This document shows, piece by piece, positions 39,193-47,158 of a stretch of DNA of 64,000 bases. The notes beneath the pieces are model-generated. The model made no database searches. It was not told the origin of the DNA and worked only from the letters and a program-made list of their open reading frames with translations. Each line of letters opens with the position of its first letter. The stretch's first letter is position 1. Origin of the DNA: Allohoeflea poritis (lineage in GTDB: Bacteria > Pseudomonadota > Alphaproteobacteria > Rhizobiales > Rhizobiaceae); contig NZ_JAPJZH010000012.1 in assembly GCF_027889715.1 (NCBI RefSeq), positions 1 to 64,000 of the forward strand, written 5' to 3'. Position numbers and translations under genes: made by a program.

Positions 39193-40092
39193 ATGAACCG
39201 CACAAAGGCGAATCTGCTTCTGTTGCTGGCCGGAGCCGTCTGGGGAATGGGTTTTGTGGCGCAGAGCACCGCCATGGAGGCCATCGGCCCCATGCTCTTC
39301 GTCAGCCTGCGGTTTGTGCTGGCGACACTGGCCGTCTTGCCCTTTGCGCTGCGCGAGACCCGAAAGGCTGAAAAGTCCCTTACCCGCTCCGACTGGACCG
39401 GATTTGTCTGGATCGGAATTGTGCTGTTCGCCGGCATGGCGTTTCAGCAGGTGGGCCTGTTGACGACCACCGTCACCAATGCCGGATTCCTGACCGGCCT
39501 TTATGTTGTTTTCGTCCCGCTACTGGTTGTCATCATCCTGCGCCAGCGGCCGCATCCCGTGATCTGGCCCGCCGCCCTGTTGGCCTTTGCCGGTATCTGG
39601 CTGCTCAGCGGCGGCGGCATGACCGCATTGAACCAGGGCGACATGCTGGTGATCGTCTGCGCCGTCTTCTGGGCCGCCCAGGTGATTCTTATCGGCATAT
39701 ACGGCACCCGGACTGGGCGGCCGCTGACAATGTCCGCGGTCCAGTTTGCCGTCTGCGCCGTCCTCGGCTTCCTCGCAGCGGTCGCATTCGAGCCGGTAAA
39801 CTGGCAGGCCGTCATGGATGCAGCCCCTGAAATCGTCTATGCCGGCGTCTTTTCCAGCGGGCTCGCATTTTCGCTTCAAGCCATAGGACAGCGCTATACC
39901 ACCTCCGCCCAGGCAGCGATCTTTCTGTCGTCGGAATCCCTTTTCGCTGCCCTGTTCGGTGCGCTGCTGCTGGGCGAACGCATTGCCGGCTTCGGTTATC
40001 TGGGATGCTTGTTTATATTTGCAGCAATACTTGCCGTAGAAATAATACCTGCAACCACAAGTAGGAGACGCGGCAAGGAGCGGACAACGTGA
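39193..40092 (+). CDS. EamA/DMT family transporter
   Basis: A 299-aa inner-membrane protein with about ten hydrophobic segments and two EamA repeats (residues 5-135 and 148-285). The repeats open with LLLLLAGAVWGMGFVAQ and MLVIVCAVFWAAQVILIG, typical of the drug/metabolite transporter superfamily. The substrate cannot be told from sequence. The start at 39193 (MNRTKANLL) has CAGGA upstream. Confidence 0.9.
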   Translation: MNRTKANLLLLLAGAVWGMGFVAQSTAMEAIGPMLFVSLRFVLATLAVLPFALRETRKAEKSLTRSDWTGFVWIGIVLFAGMAFQQVGLLTTTVTNAGFLTGLYVVFVPLLVVIILRQRPHPVIWPAALLAFAGIWLLSGGGMTALNQGDMLVIVCAVFWAAQVILIGIYGTRTGRPLTMSAVQFAVCAVLGFLAAVAFEPVNWQAVMDAAPEIVYAGVFSSGLAFSLQAIGQRYTTSAQAAIFLSSESLFAALFGALLLGERIAGFGYLGCLFIFAAILAVEIIPATTSRRRGKERTT

Positions 40093-40513
40093 CATTTAGC
40101 CGCCTATGCTCCGCCCGCGTCGTGCATGCGCATTAACCTGCGCTTTACCTTGATTTTACTTGGTTTTTTCCGCAGCAAGGGACAACGAATCGCCGCATTG
40201 CCGGTGCGCTTGTACAAGCCTGTGAGTTGCAATACGAAACCGTCACAAAACTTTTTCTTGCTTATTTGTTCCGGCTGGCTCACTGTGTGGCCCGTTCGGG
40301 CAATTTGCGAACATGGGAAAACCTACTGATAGCGATGCGGACCGGAGACGCATAAAAATCCGGGTGATCGAAACGCGTGCTGCAAAAGCATCAGGGATCA
40401 CGATAAACAGGGACCTTTCCGCAATTTTCGAGAACTGCCTGCCCCACCCGCCTTGCGGGTGAAACCGAGGACGCGCGGGCGTGACGCCGGCGGACAACAG
40501 AGGACCTGACAGC
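40093..40513. other. Intergenic region and probable long leader of the cold-shock gene
   Basis: No gene can be supported in these 420 bp. The region probably includes a long 5' untranslated leader, a usual feature of cold-shock genes. A hairpin CACCCGC-CTTG-CGGGTG is seen at about 40447-40463, 50 bp before the start codon. Confidence 0.45.
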
Positions 40514-40729
40514 ATGGCCGAGACTGGCACTGTAAAGTTTTTCAATACCGACAAGGGCTTCGGCTTCATCAAGCCGGACACTGGTGAGTCGGATATTTTT
40601 GTACACATTTCGGCTCTGAAGGATTCGGGCCTTGAAACACTTCTGGAAAACCAGAAGGTCAGCTTCGAAACCGAACCGGATCGTCGCGGCAAGGGGCCCA
40701 AGGCCGTCAATCTGACGATCGTCGAATAG
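40514..40729 (+). CDS. Cold-shock protein, CspA family
   Basis: A 71-aa single-domain OB-fold protein that binds single-stranded RNA and DNA. RNP1 is KGFGFI at 14-19 and RNP2 is DIFVHIS at 27-33. The ATG at 40514 gives the family start MAETGTVKFFN, with GAGGACC upstream. The upstream gap of 420 bp is consistent with a structured cold-inducible leader. Confidence 0.95.
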   Translation: MAETGTVKFFNTDKGFGFIKPDTGESDIFVHISALKDSGLETLLENQKVSFETEPDRRGKGPKAVNLTIVE

Positions 40730-40828
40730 TCCGGCAAGGCCGGGGCGAACAGTGTTGTCCGGTCGGCGGCCGGGCGACACAATGGCAAAAGCAGTACATT
40801 AATTTTATTTAATAATTCAACGACTTCC

Positions 40829-40844
40829 ATTCAGTTCACGTTCA
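40829..40844 (+). promoter_or_regulatory. 11-bp-phased direct repeat ATTCA-N6-GTTCA
   Basis: ATTCA at 40829-40833 and GTTCA at 40840-40844 are spaced exactly 11 bp, about 77 bp before the start of the secreted protein at 40921. The motif is shared with 41289-41304 and 1566-1581. Confidence 0.45.
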
Positions 40845-40920
40845 TCCGCCAGGCGATAGCTTCCGATCCAGACCGAGGGATTTCATGCCCTCGACCAAAT
40901 CAGACACAGGATCGGATACG

Positions 40921-41214
40921 ATGAACATCTTGACCAAAACAGCAGTGGCGACAGCGGCCGTAATCGCAACGGCCGTCGTTCCCGTGAGCAGCGCAATGGC
41001 TGCCGGAAAACCGGCACCTGTCAGCGGCAAGCACCATGTCCACAAGGGCGGCCCGGGCTACTACAAGAAAGGCCCCCGGGTGCACTATCCGCGCGGCCAC
41101 TACAAGAAGCCGCCGGTGGTCGTCCACAAGGGCAAGAACAACGCGGCGGCGATGGGCCTGCTCGGCTTTGCCGCCGGTGCCATCATTGGCGGCGCACTGG
41201 CCAATGGCTCCTAA
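40921..41214 (+). CDS. Small secreted His/Lys/Gly-rich protein, short BA14K relative
   Basis: A 97-aa exported protein: signal peptide to about residue 26 (AVVPVSSAMA), a His/Lys/Gly/Tyr-rich segment (KHHVHKGGPGYYKKGPRVHYPRGHYKK), then a glycine-zipper membrane stretch (AAAMGLLGFAAGAIIGGALA). The layout matches the N-terminal two thirds of the BA14K protein at 41377 (signal, basic His-rich linker, ALLLGVLGLAAGAIIAGAI), but the C-terminal BA14K domain is absent. It may be a shortened paralogue from tandem duplication. Confidence 0.75.
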   Translation: MNILTKTAVATAAVIATAVVPVSSAMAAGKPAPVSGKHHVHKGGPGYYKKGPRVHYPRGHYKKPPVVVHKGKNNAAAMGLLGFAAGAIIGGALANGS

Positions 41215-41234
41215 AAACAAACAGAAACTTTGCG

Positions 41235-41273
41235 ACGGGCGCGCGGAGTAATCCGCAGCGCCCGTTTCCTTTT
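41235..41273 (+). terminator. Intrinsic terminator after 40921-41214
   Basis: ACGGGCGC-GCGGA pairs with TCCGC-A-GCGCCCGT (one bulged A) around a GTAA tetraloop, followed by TTCCTTTT. Clear plus-strand terminator. Confidence 0.88.
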
Positions 41274-41288
41274 GCCGTCTTCGGTTCC

Positions 41289-41304
41289 GTTCAGCTTGCG
41301 TTCA
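41289..41304 (+). promoter_or_regulatory. 11-bp-phased direct repeat GTTCA-N6-GTTCA
   Basis: GTTCA at 41289-41293 and 41300-41304, 11 bp apart, about 75 bp upstream of the BA14K gene start. Same arrangement and distance as at 40829-40844. Confidence 0.5.
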
Positions 41305-41376
41305 GGCAGCGCCTCCTAGGTTGAGGCCAACATCACAACGCAACGCATTCGCAAGCCACCGAGAGGAACATGGAAG

Positions 41377-41877
41377 ATGGGAAATCCGGTTAAAGTACTC
41401 GTCGCCACCCTTGCCGTCGCCGCCGTCGCGGCCGCTCCGCTGTCGCAGGCCTATGCGCACGACCGCGGCCGCCCGCATCATCATGGTGGCTGGAACGGCC
41501 ACAAGCACAAGCACCACAAGCGCCATCGCAAACCGGTCATTGTAGAAAAGAACAATGATGACGCCCTGCTTCTCGGCGTTCTCGGCCTTGCCGCTGGTGC
41601 GATCATCGCCGGCGCAATCCTGAGCGAGCCGCCACGCCCGGCGCCGCAGCCGGACTACTACCCGCAACCGGACTATTATCCGCCGGCGCCCAACAACCAT
41701 TCCTATTCGCCGAACTACTATCCGCCCGCGCCGTCTTCGGTGAACACGGCCGGAGCCATCGAACCGTGGACCGACGAATGGTACCGCTACTGCGCACGGC
41801 GCTACCGCTCATTCGATCCGACCACCGGAACGTTTCGCGGCTATGACGGCTACGACCATTTCTGCGTCGCGCGCTAG
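41377..41877 (+). CDS. BA14K family protein
   Basis: A 166-aa exported protein: signal peptide to about residue 27 (LSQAYA), a His/Lys-rich stretch, a glycine-zipper hydrophobic segment (about 66-82), a Pro/Tyr-rich repeat region (PQPDYYPQPDYYPPAP), and the C-terminal BA14K domain EWYRYCARRYRSFDPTTGTF with HFC near the end. The family is named after the Brucella abortus 14-kDa immunoreactive protein, which has lectin-like activity and affects LPS presentation. Likely anchored in the envelope. Confidence 0.9.
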   Translation: MGNPVKVLVATLAVAAVAAAPLSQAYAHDRGRPHHHGGWNGHKHKHHKRHRKPVIVEKNNDDALLLGVLGLAAGAIIAGAILSEPPRPAPQPDYYPQPDYYPPAPNNHSYSPNYYPPAPSSVNTAGAIEPWTDEWYRYCARRYRSFDPTTGTFRGYDGYDHFCVAR

Positions 41878-41885
41878 GGCCTGCC

Positions 41886-42416
41886 TTAGTCAATACCGAG
41901 AGCGCGAAGTTTCTTGGAAGCACGGGATGCGACGGACTTTCGCGCATCGGCACTCAAACGCTCCAGGTGCGGACGCAGCCAATTGAGCAGATCTGCGTCC
42001 GCGCCGGCCCATTTCGATAATGTTTCCATGCTGTTGTTGAGCACGATCCAGTCATCGTGATTCTCAAGATTCCGCTTCATGATCGCGAGCGCGGCGGACC
42101 GCTGCTTCTCGTCCATGTCCCCGGATAGCCGGTCGAAGAGCTGTGCCAATGTCCACTGCGCCGAGGCCTGGTCAAGCGCCCCGATCTCTTCGATGAAGCG
42201 GTCGATATAGGGAACGAGAAGGTCGTGCTTCTCCGCTTCGACCCGCTTCATGGCATTGGAGGTCCGAAGCCGAACGACTTCGTTGTTGCTCCGATAGCAA
42301 CCGAAGAGCTCATCGAAACGACCTGTTTCGGAAAGCACCAGATCGACGACCTCGACGGTTCTCCCGAGTGAATTGGGATGCCCGCCGGTCAGCATGTCTT
42401 CAAAGGTCTCGGCCAT
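41886..42416 (-). CDS. All-helical protein, ARM/HEAT-like, unrecognised
   Basis: A 176-aa soluble protein that appears entirely alpha-helical, with repeated helical pairs (VVRLRTSNAMKRVEAEKHDLLVPYIDRFIEEI; SAQWTLAQLFDRL; RSAALAIMKRNLENHDDWIVLNNSMETL) reminiscent of HEAT or ARM units. That pattern is also seen in the DNA alkylation repair superfamily, but no catalytic motif is visible. The stop is 8 bp from the BA14K stop (convergent). Confidence 0.7.
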   Translation of the reverse strand: MAETFEDMLTGGHPNSLGRTVEVVDLVLSETGRFDELFGCYRSNNEVVRLRTSNAMKRVEAEKHDLLVPYIDRFIEEIGALDQASAQWTLAQLFDRLSGDMDEKQRSAALAIMKRNLENHDDWIVLNNSMETLSKWAGADADLLNWLRPHLERLSADARKSVASRASKKLRALGID

Positions 42417-42495
42417 TTCGTGGTTCGCCCGGTTGGCTGCAGTCCAACCGGTACCTTATGGCTCCTTGAAGGCCGCCGCTAGACCGCTTTTCGGC

Positions 42496-43143
42496 CTAGA
42501 TCCCCTTGAGGAACGGATTGGTGAGACGCTCCTCGCCGATCCGCCCGCCCGGCCCGTGACCGCAAATGAAGCCGACATCATCGCCCAGGGGCAGGACCTT
42601 GTCGCGGATCGAGTCCAGCAATTGCTGATGATTGCCGCCCGGCAGATCCGTGCGGCCGATGGAGCCACGGAACAGAACATCGCCGACATGGGCAAACCCG
42701 GCATTCCTGTTGAAGAAGATAACATGGCCGGGTGCATGGCCGGGGCAGTGATAGACCTCGAATGCGTGCTCGCCGAAGGAGACCGTCTCGCCCTCCTCGA
42801 GCCACCGGTCAGGGGTCACATTGCGCACCGCATCTTCAACCCCGAACATCCGCGCCTGGTCTTCCAGGCCCTGCAGCAGATTAAGATCATCCTTGTGCGG
42901 CCCGACAATTTCGACACCGAGCGCGTCCTTCAGATCCATGGCGCCGCCCGCGTGGTCGATATGCCCGTGTGTCAGCCAGATCGCCTCGATCTCGATCCCG
43001 TTCTTTTCCAGGACCTCTTGAATCGCCGCCACATCACCGCCCGGGTCGACCACCACACCGCGCTTTGTGTCGCCGTCGAACAGAATCGTGCAATTTTGCT
43101 GAAATGCGGTAACCGGAACGATGCCGGCCTGGATCTGGCCCAT
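42496..43143 (-). CDS. Metallo-beta-lactamase fold hydrolase (GloB-like)
   Basis: A 215-aa enzyme of the hydroxyacylglutathione hydrolase-like group. The metal-binding motif THGHIDHAGG is complete. Further ligands are His in CPGHAPGHV, Asp in HVGDVLFRGSIGR and His in FICGHGPGG. At about 215 residues it lacks the extra C-terminal domain of true glyoxalase II, so a general thioester or lactone hydrolase role is more likely. Single gene; upstream gap carries the ilvE terminator. Confidence 0.88.
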   Translation of the reverse strand: MGQIQAGIVPVTAFQQNCTILFDGDTKRGVVVDPGGDVAAIQEVLEKNGIEIEAIWLTHGHIDHAGGAMDLKDALGVEIVGPHKDDLNLLQGLEDQARMFGVEDAVRNVTPDRWLEEGETVSFGEHAFEVYHCPGHAPGHVIFFNRNAGFAHVGDVLFRGSIGRTDLPGGNHQQLLDSIRDKVLPLGDDVGFICGHGPGGRIGEERLTNPFLKGI

Positions 43144-43210
43144 GGTGGTTTTCCGTTGTTGGAGAAGTTGCTCAGGCTATTTGCCACGCGGCGCGCCGGA
43201 ATTGCAAACA

Positions 43211-43242
43211 AAAGGGTGCGCGGCAAAGGCTGACGCGCACCC
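43211..43242 (-). terminator. Intrinsic terminator after ilvE
   Basis: On the minus strand GGGTGCGC (complement of 43235-43242) and GCGCACCC (complement of 43214-43221) form an 8-bp stem followed by TTTTGTTTG. Confidence 0.85.
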
Positions 43243-43253
43243 TGCAGAATTTC

Positions 43254-43271
43254 TAGAGCGTGTCTGGCTTA
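43254..43271. repeat. MITE-end fragment at the ilvE stop codon
   Basis: These 18 bases (TAGAGCGTGTCTGGCTTA) match the right terminal repeat of the MITE at 24757-24970 with one difference and overlap the TAA stop of ilvE (43269-43271). Only this end is present; the rest of an element is not seen. Either a solo remnant or a hot-spot sequence. Confidence 0.6.
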
Positions 43272-44156
43272 GGCAGCTTCGCGAACCGGCTGGACCGCCT
43301 TCGTGTAGTCGTTCACCAGATTGGTGGTGATTTCGCCGACCGTAAACGTGTAGGGGCCGATCTCGGATACCGGCGTCACCTCGGCCGCCGTTCCGGTCAG
43401 GAAGCATTCCTCGAATTCTTCCATCTCTTCCGGCATGATCGCCCGTTCGACGATCTCGTAGCCGCGTTTGCGGGCAAGATCGATGACGGTGCGCCGGGTG
43501 ATGCCGTCCAGGAAGCAATCCGGCGTCGGCGTATGGATGACCCCGTCCTTGACGAAGAAGACATTCGCGCCCGTTGCCTCGGCCACGCGGCCGCGCCAGT
43601 CGAGCATCAGCGCATCGGCATAGCCCTTGCTCTCCGCCTCGTGCTTGGACAGCGTGCAGATCATGTAAAGGCCGGCCGCCTTGGATTCGCTCGGGATCGT
43701 TCTCGGGTCCGGGCGGCGATATTTGGCCATGTCGAGCCGGATACCCTTCAGCCGTTCCTCCGGCTTGAAATAGGACGGCCACTGCCAGATGGCGATGGCC
43801 AGGTTGATGCGGTTCTGCTGGGCGGATACGCCCATCATCTCGCTGCCGCGCCATGCGATCGGCCGCACATAGGCATCCTCGAAACCCTGGCGCTGCAGAA
43901 GCTCGTTGCAAGCGTCATCGATTTCCTCGACGCTGTAGGGAATCTCGAACCCCAGCAGTTCCGCCGATTTGTGCAACCGCTCGGTGTGCTCGCGCAGCTT
44001 GAAGATCTCGCCGCCATAGGCCCGTTCGCCCTCGAACACGGAACTCGCATAATGCAGGCCGTGCGACAACACGTGCAGCTTCGCATCCTTCCACGGAACG
44101 AACTCGCCATTGTACCAAATCTCGCCCTCAAGCTGATCGAAGGGGACCGATGCCAT
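43269..44156 (-). CDS. ilvE: Branched-chain amino acid aminotransferase
   Basis: A 295-aa fold type IV PLP enzyme making the last step of Val, Leu and Ile synthesis. The catalytic lysine is Lys159 in TIPSESKAAGLY. Other landmarks are LHVLSHGLHYASSVFEGERAY and GRVAEATGANVFFVKDG, with ECFLTGTAAEVTPV near the end. GGAGG lies 6 nt before the ATG at 44156. Its stop codon sits inside a MITE-end sequence (43254-43271), so the last residues may have been altered by that event. Confidence 0.95.
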   Translation of the reverse strand: MASVPFDQLEGEIWYNGEFVPWKDAKLHVLSHGLHYASSVFEGERAYGGEIFKLREHTERLHKSAELLGFEIPYSVEEIDDACNELLQRQGFEDAYVRPIAWRGSEMMGVSAQQNRINLAIAIWQWPSYFKPEERLKGIRLDMAKYRRPDPRTIPSESKAAGLYMICTLSKHEAESKGYADALMLDWRGRVAEATGANVFFVKDGVIHTPTPDCFLDGITRRTVIDLARKRGYEIVERAIMPEEMEEFEECFLTGTAAEVTPVSEIGPYTFTVGEITTNLVNDYTKAVQPVREAA

Positions 44157-44300
44157 TGCGTTACCTCCAGCGCCTCGCGCTTCATTCGATATGTTATTCG
44201 CCGGGTATGAGAAAAGCCCGATAATATCCGGAATTGAGACGTTGGGCGCATATGCGCCGCGAAAACGCCAATACCGTGCCGATTAGGGGGTTTTACATCC

Positions 44301-44355
44301 TTGACGTGGAAAGAGGCTACCAATAGCATCAAATTATGTCAACAAGGCTGACATA
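44301..44355 (+). promoter_or_regulatory. Promoter and dyad operator of the MarR gene
   Basis: TTGACG (44301-44306) and TAGCAT (44324-44329) with a 17-bp spacer form a good sigma-70 promoter. TATGTCA (44335-44341) and TGACATA (44349-44355) are perfect 7-bp inverted repeats separated by 7 bp, placed right at the expected transcription start. This is the usual position of a MarR autoregulatory operator. Confidence 0.65.
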
Positions 44356-44374
44356 TTTGAAAGGGAAGAACGCA

Positions 44375-44857
44375 ATGGCGTCCGAAAGGGCACGAAAATT
44401 ACCCGATGCCGACACGATCACGGGCCCCATGTCGGAAAGCGACGGCATCGATTTCGATATCATCGAGATGCTGTATTTCGCCTATCGCGACTTCACCTCG
44501 GATCCCGATGCGATCCTGGCCCGTTTCGGCTTCGGGCGCGCGCATCACCGGGTCGTCCATTTCGTCAACCGGCAGCCTGGCATGACGGTTGCCGACCTGC
44601 TCGACACGCTCAAGATCACCAAGCAAAGTCTTGCCAGGGTTCTGAAACAACTGATCGATTCCGGCTATATCCATCAGGTCGAAGGCCCCAACGACCGCCG
44701 CCAACGGCGGCTTTACCCCACCCGCAAAGGCCGGGAACTGGCGCTGGAACTGGCACGGCCACAGTCTCGCCGCATAACCGAAGCACTAAGGGGTATTGAT
44801 ACACAGGGGCAAGAACTGATCAGACGGTTCCTCAAGGGAATGGTCAATCGGGATTGA
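44375..44857 (+). CDS. MarR family regulator (PetP-like)
   Basis: A 160-aa winged-HTH regulator: DIIEMLYFAYRDFTSD..., HTH MTVADLLDTLKITKQSLARVLKQL, wing DRRQRRLYPTRKGREL. Together with the response regulator 37 bp downstream it matches the petP-petR pair of alphaproteobacteria; in Rhodobacter capsulatus these are needed for cytochrome bc1 gene expression. The start at 44375 has AAGGGAAG upstream. A dyad at the promoter suggests self-repression. Divergent from ilvE. Confidence 0.88.
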   Translation: MASERARKLPDADTITGPMSESDGIDFDIIEMLYFAYRDFTSDPDAILARFGFGRAHHRVVHFVNRQPGMTVADLLDTLKITKQSLARVLKQLIDSGYIHQVEGPNDRRQRRLYPTRKGRELALELARPQSRRITEALRGIDTQGQELIRRFLKGMVNRD

Positions 44858-44894
44858 CGCCGATAGGCTTTGAAGAATTGCATAAGGAGGCGGC

Positions 44895-45593
44895 ATGCAG
44901 GCTGAATTGCTTTCTGACAATGCTGCGCATCTGCTCGTCGTGGATGATGATACGCGCATTCGCGACCTGCTGAACCGGTATTTGAGCGACAAGGGTTTCC
45001 GGGTCACGACCGCCGCCGATGCCGCCGAGGCCCGGCGCAAGCTCAACGGGCTCGAATTCGACCTGCTTGTTGTCGATGTGATGATGCCGGGCGAGACCGG
45101 GGTTGCCTTGACCAAATGGCTGCGCGAACTGCGCGATGTGCCGATCCTCATGCTGACGGCGCTGGCCGAGATCAACAGCCGCCTCGAAGGGCTGGAGGCC
45201 GGTGCCGACGATTACCTCGCCAAACCCTTCGATCCGCGCGAGCTCGTGTTGCGGATCAACAATATCCTCAAGCGCGGCGGACCGCCGGAAATCCCGCAGA
45301 TCGAGCAGATCGTTTTCGGCCCCTACACATTCGGTCTCGCGCGGCGCGAATTGAAGAAAGGCGCGGAAGTGGTGCGCCTGACCGACCGCGAACAGGAAAT
45401 CATGGTTCAGTTCGCCCAGCGCCCGGGCGAGACGATCCCCAGGCACGAGCTGGTCGGCCAGGATATCGATATCGGCGAGCGCACCATCGACGTCCAGATC
45501 AACCGCTTGCGCCGCAAGATCGAGGAAGATCCCGCCAATCCCATGTGGCTGCAGACCGTGCGCGGCATCGGATACCGGTTGAGCGTCGAGTAG
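44895..45593 (+). CDS. OmpR-family response regulator (PetR-like)
   Basis: A 232-aa regulator with a receiver domain (phospho-acceptor Asp61 in LLVVDVMMPGE, acidic pair Asp17-Asp18, Lys in LAKPFDPREL) and an OmpR-type winged helix (about 135-230; RTIDVQINRLRRKIEEDP, QTVRGIGYRL). AAGGAGGC precedes the ATG. The sensor kinase at 45771 follows after 177 bp. PetR-like by neighbourhood; R. capsulatus petPR lacks an adjacent kinase, so the analogy is partial. Confidence 0.92.
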   Translation: MQAELLSDNAAHLLVVDDDTRIRDLLNRYLSDKGFRVTTAADAAEARRKLNGLEFDLLVVDVMMPGETGVALTKWLRELRDVPILMLTALAEINSRLEGLEAGADDYLAKPFDPRELVLRINNILKRGGPPEIPQIEQIVFGPYTFGLARRELKKGAEVVRLTDREQEIMVQFAQRPGETIPRHELVGQDIDIGERTIDVQINRLRRKIEEDPANPMWLQTVRGIGYRLSVE

Positions 45594-45770
45594 CGTCGTC
45601 GCCCTTTATTCTGCCAGGACGGATACGGGTTTTTTCCTGACCGGACGGGGATTTATCCTGCACGGATCGCTCTAAACGGGTCGAAATCCGCTTTCCCTGA
45701 TATAAGATGGTTTCATCCGGACCTTCCGGCACCATTTACGGTGCGAAAGGACTGTTAACGGGAATGCCTG

Positions 45771-47153
45771 ATGACGACCATTGACTCCATTCGGCGCGAT
45801 CACGAGCGGTACCCGCCAAAGGGCTACCGGCGTTTCACACGCTGGTTCACGCGTCGCATTCCGACGGGTCTGTATGGCCGCACGCTGCTGATCATCATCC
45901 TGCCGATGGTCATCCTGCAGTCCGTGATCGCCTTCGTCTTCATGGAACGTCACTGGCAGACCGTGACCCAGAGGCTTTCGACGGCGGTCACCCGGGACAT
46001 CGCCGCGATTATCGACGTCATCGAAACCTACCCCCAGGACGCGAATTACGACGAGATAACCCGGATGGCGCGGGACCGCCTTGAGCTTAACATTGCCATC
46101 GAGCCTGACGGCACTTTGCCGCCGCCGCGTTCCAAGCCTTTCTTTTCGATCCTGGATTCGATCCTCAGCGAGGAGATCACCCGTCAGGTAAAACGCCCGT
46201 TCTGGATCGACACGGTCGGCGATTCCAACCTGGTCGAGATCCGTATCCTGCTTGACGACAAGGTCTTGCGCATCTTTGCCCGCCGCAGTCAGGCCTATGC
46301 CTCCAACACGCATATTTTCCTTCTCTGGATGGTCGGAACGTCCCTGGTGCTGCTGATCATCGCGATCCTTTTCCTGCGCGGACAGATCCGCCCGATTCTC
46401 AGCCTGGCCGACGCGGCCGAAAGCTTCGGCAAGGGCCAGAAAATGCCGGAGGACTTCCGCCCGCGCGGTGCCGACGAGATCCGGCGGGCCGGCCTCGCCT
46501 TCATCCGCATGCGCGAGCGGATCGAGCGGCAGATCGAGCAGCGCACGGCGATGCTGACCGGCGTCAGCCACGACCTGCGCACCATCCTGACCCGCTTCCG
46601 GCTGCAACTCGCCCTTGTCGGTGACGAGGCCGAAACCACCCGTCTCAATGACGATATCGACGACATGCAGTCGATGCTGGAGGGCTATCTTTCATTCGCA
46701 CGCGGCGAGGCCCAGGAGGATGTCGGTGAACTCGATCTAAACAGGCTTTTCGACAAGCTGAACGAGCACGCGCATGTACATGGCCGGAATCTGGCCTGCA
46801 CGCTCAACGGACAACCGCTGATCAAGGTCCGGCCGAACGCCTTCTCGCGCCTTGTCATCAACCTTGTCTCGAATGCCTGCCGGCACGCACAGAACGTCAC
46901 CGTCGAAGCGAATGTGCGCACCGGGTGGCTGACGGTGACGATTGACGATGACGGCCCCGGAATTCCGCCGGAACTGCGCGAGGATGTCTTCAAGCCGTTT
47001 TTCCGCCTCGACGAATCGCGCAACCAGGACAAGGGCGGCACGGGGCTCGGTCTTGCAATCGCACTCGACATCGCCCGCAGCCATGGCGGCGATATCTCAC
47101 TCGCCGACAGCCCCATGGGCGGCCTGCGGGCCGTCGTACGGGTTCCCGCGTAG
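45771..47153 (+). CDS. EnvZ-type sensor histidine kinase
   Basis: A 460-aa kinase with two membrane segments (about 36-58 and 184-203), a periplasmic sensor region of about 125 residues, a HAMP linker, a dimerisation domain with the phospho-acceptor His near 267 (SHDLRTILTR) and an HATPase_c domain (N box LVSNACRH, G1 DDDGPGIP, G2 GGTGLGLAI). The H box has Ile where EnvZ has Pro (SHDLRTP). Loss of that proline usually affects phosphatase activity. The 177-bp gap before it contains a repeated, T-rich sequence of unclear role (about 45617-45655). Confidence 0.93.
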   Translation: MTTIDSIRRDHERYPPKGYRRFTRWFTRRIPTGLYGRTLLIIILPMVILQSVIAFVFMERHWQTVTQRLSTAVTRDIAAIIDVIETYPQDANYDEITRMARDRLELNIAIEPDGTLPPPRSKPFFSILDSILSEEITRQVKRPFWIDTVGDSNLVEIRILLDDKVLRIFARRSQAYASNTHIFLLWMVGTSLVLLIIAILFLRGQIRPILSLADAAESFGKGQKMPEDFRPRGADEIRRAGLAFIRMRERIERQIEQRTAMLTGVSHDLRTILTRFRLQLALVGDEAETTRLNDDIDDMQSMLEGYLSFARGEAQEDVGELDLNRLFDKLNEHAHVHGRNLACTLNGQPLIKVRPNAFSRLVINLVSNACRHAQNVTVEANVRTGWLTVTIDDDGPGIPPELREDVFKPFFRLDESRNQDKGGTGLGLAIALDIARSHGGDISLADSPMGGLRAVVRVPA

Positions 47154-47158
47154 TAGAT

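Noticed and set aside
40126-40329. A 67-codon frame upstream of the cold-shock gene
   Set aside because: No ribosome site and no resemblance to a family; the region is better explained as untranslated leader.
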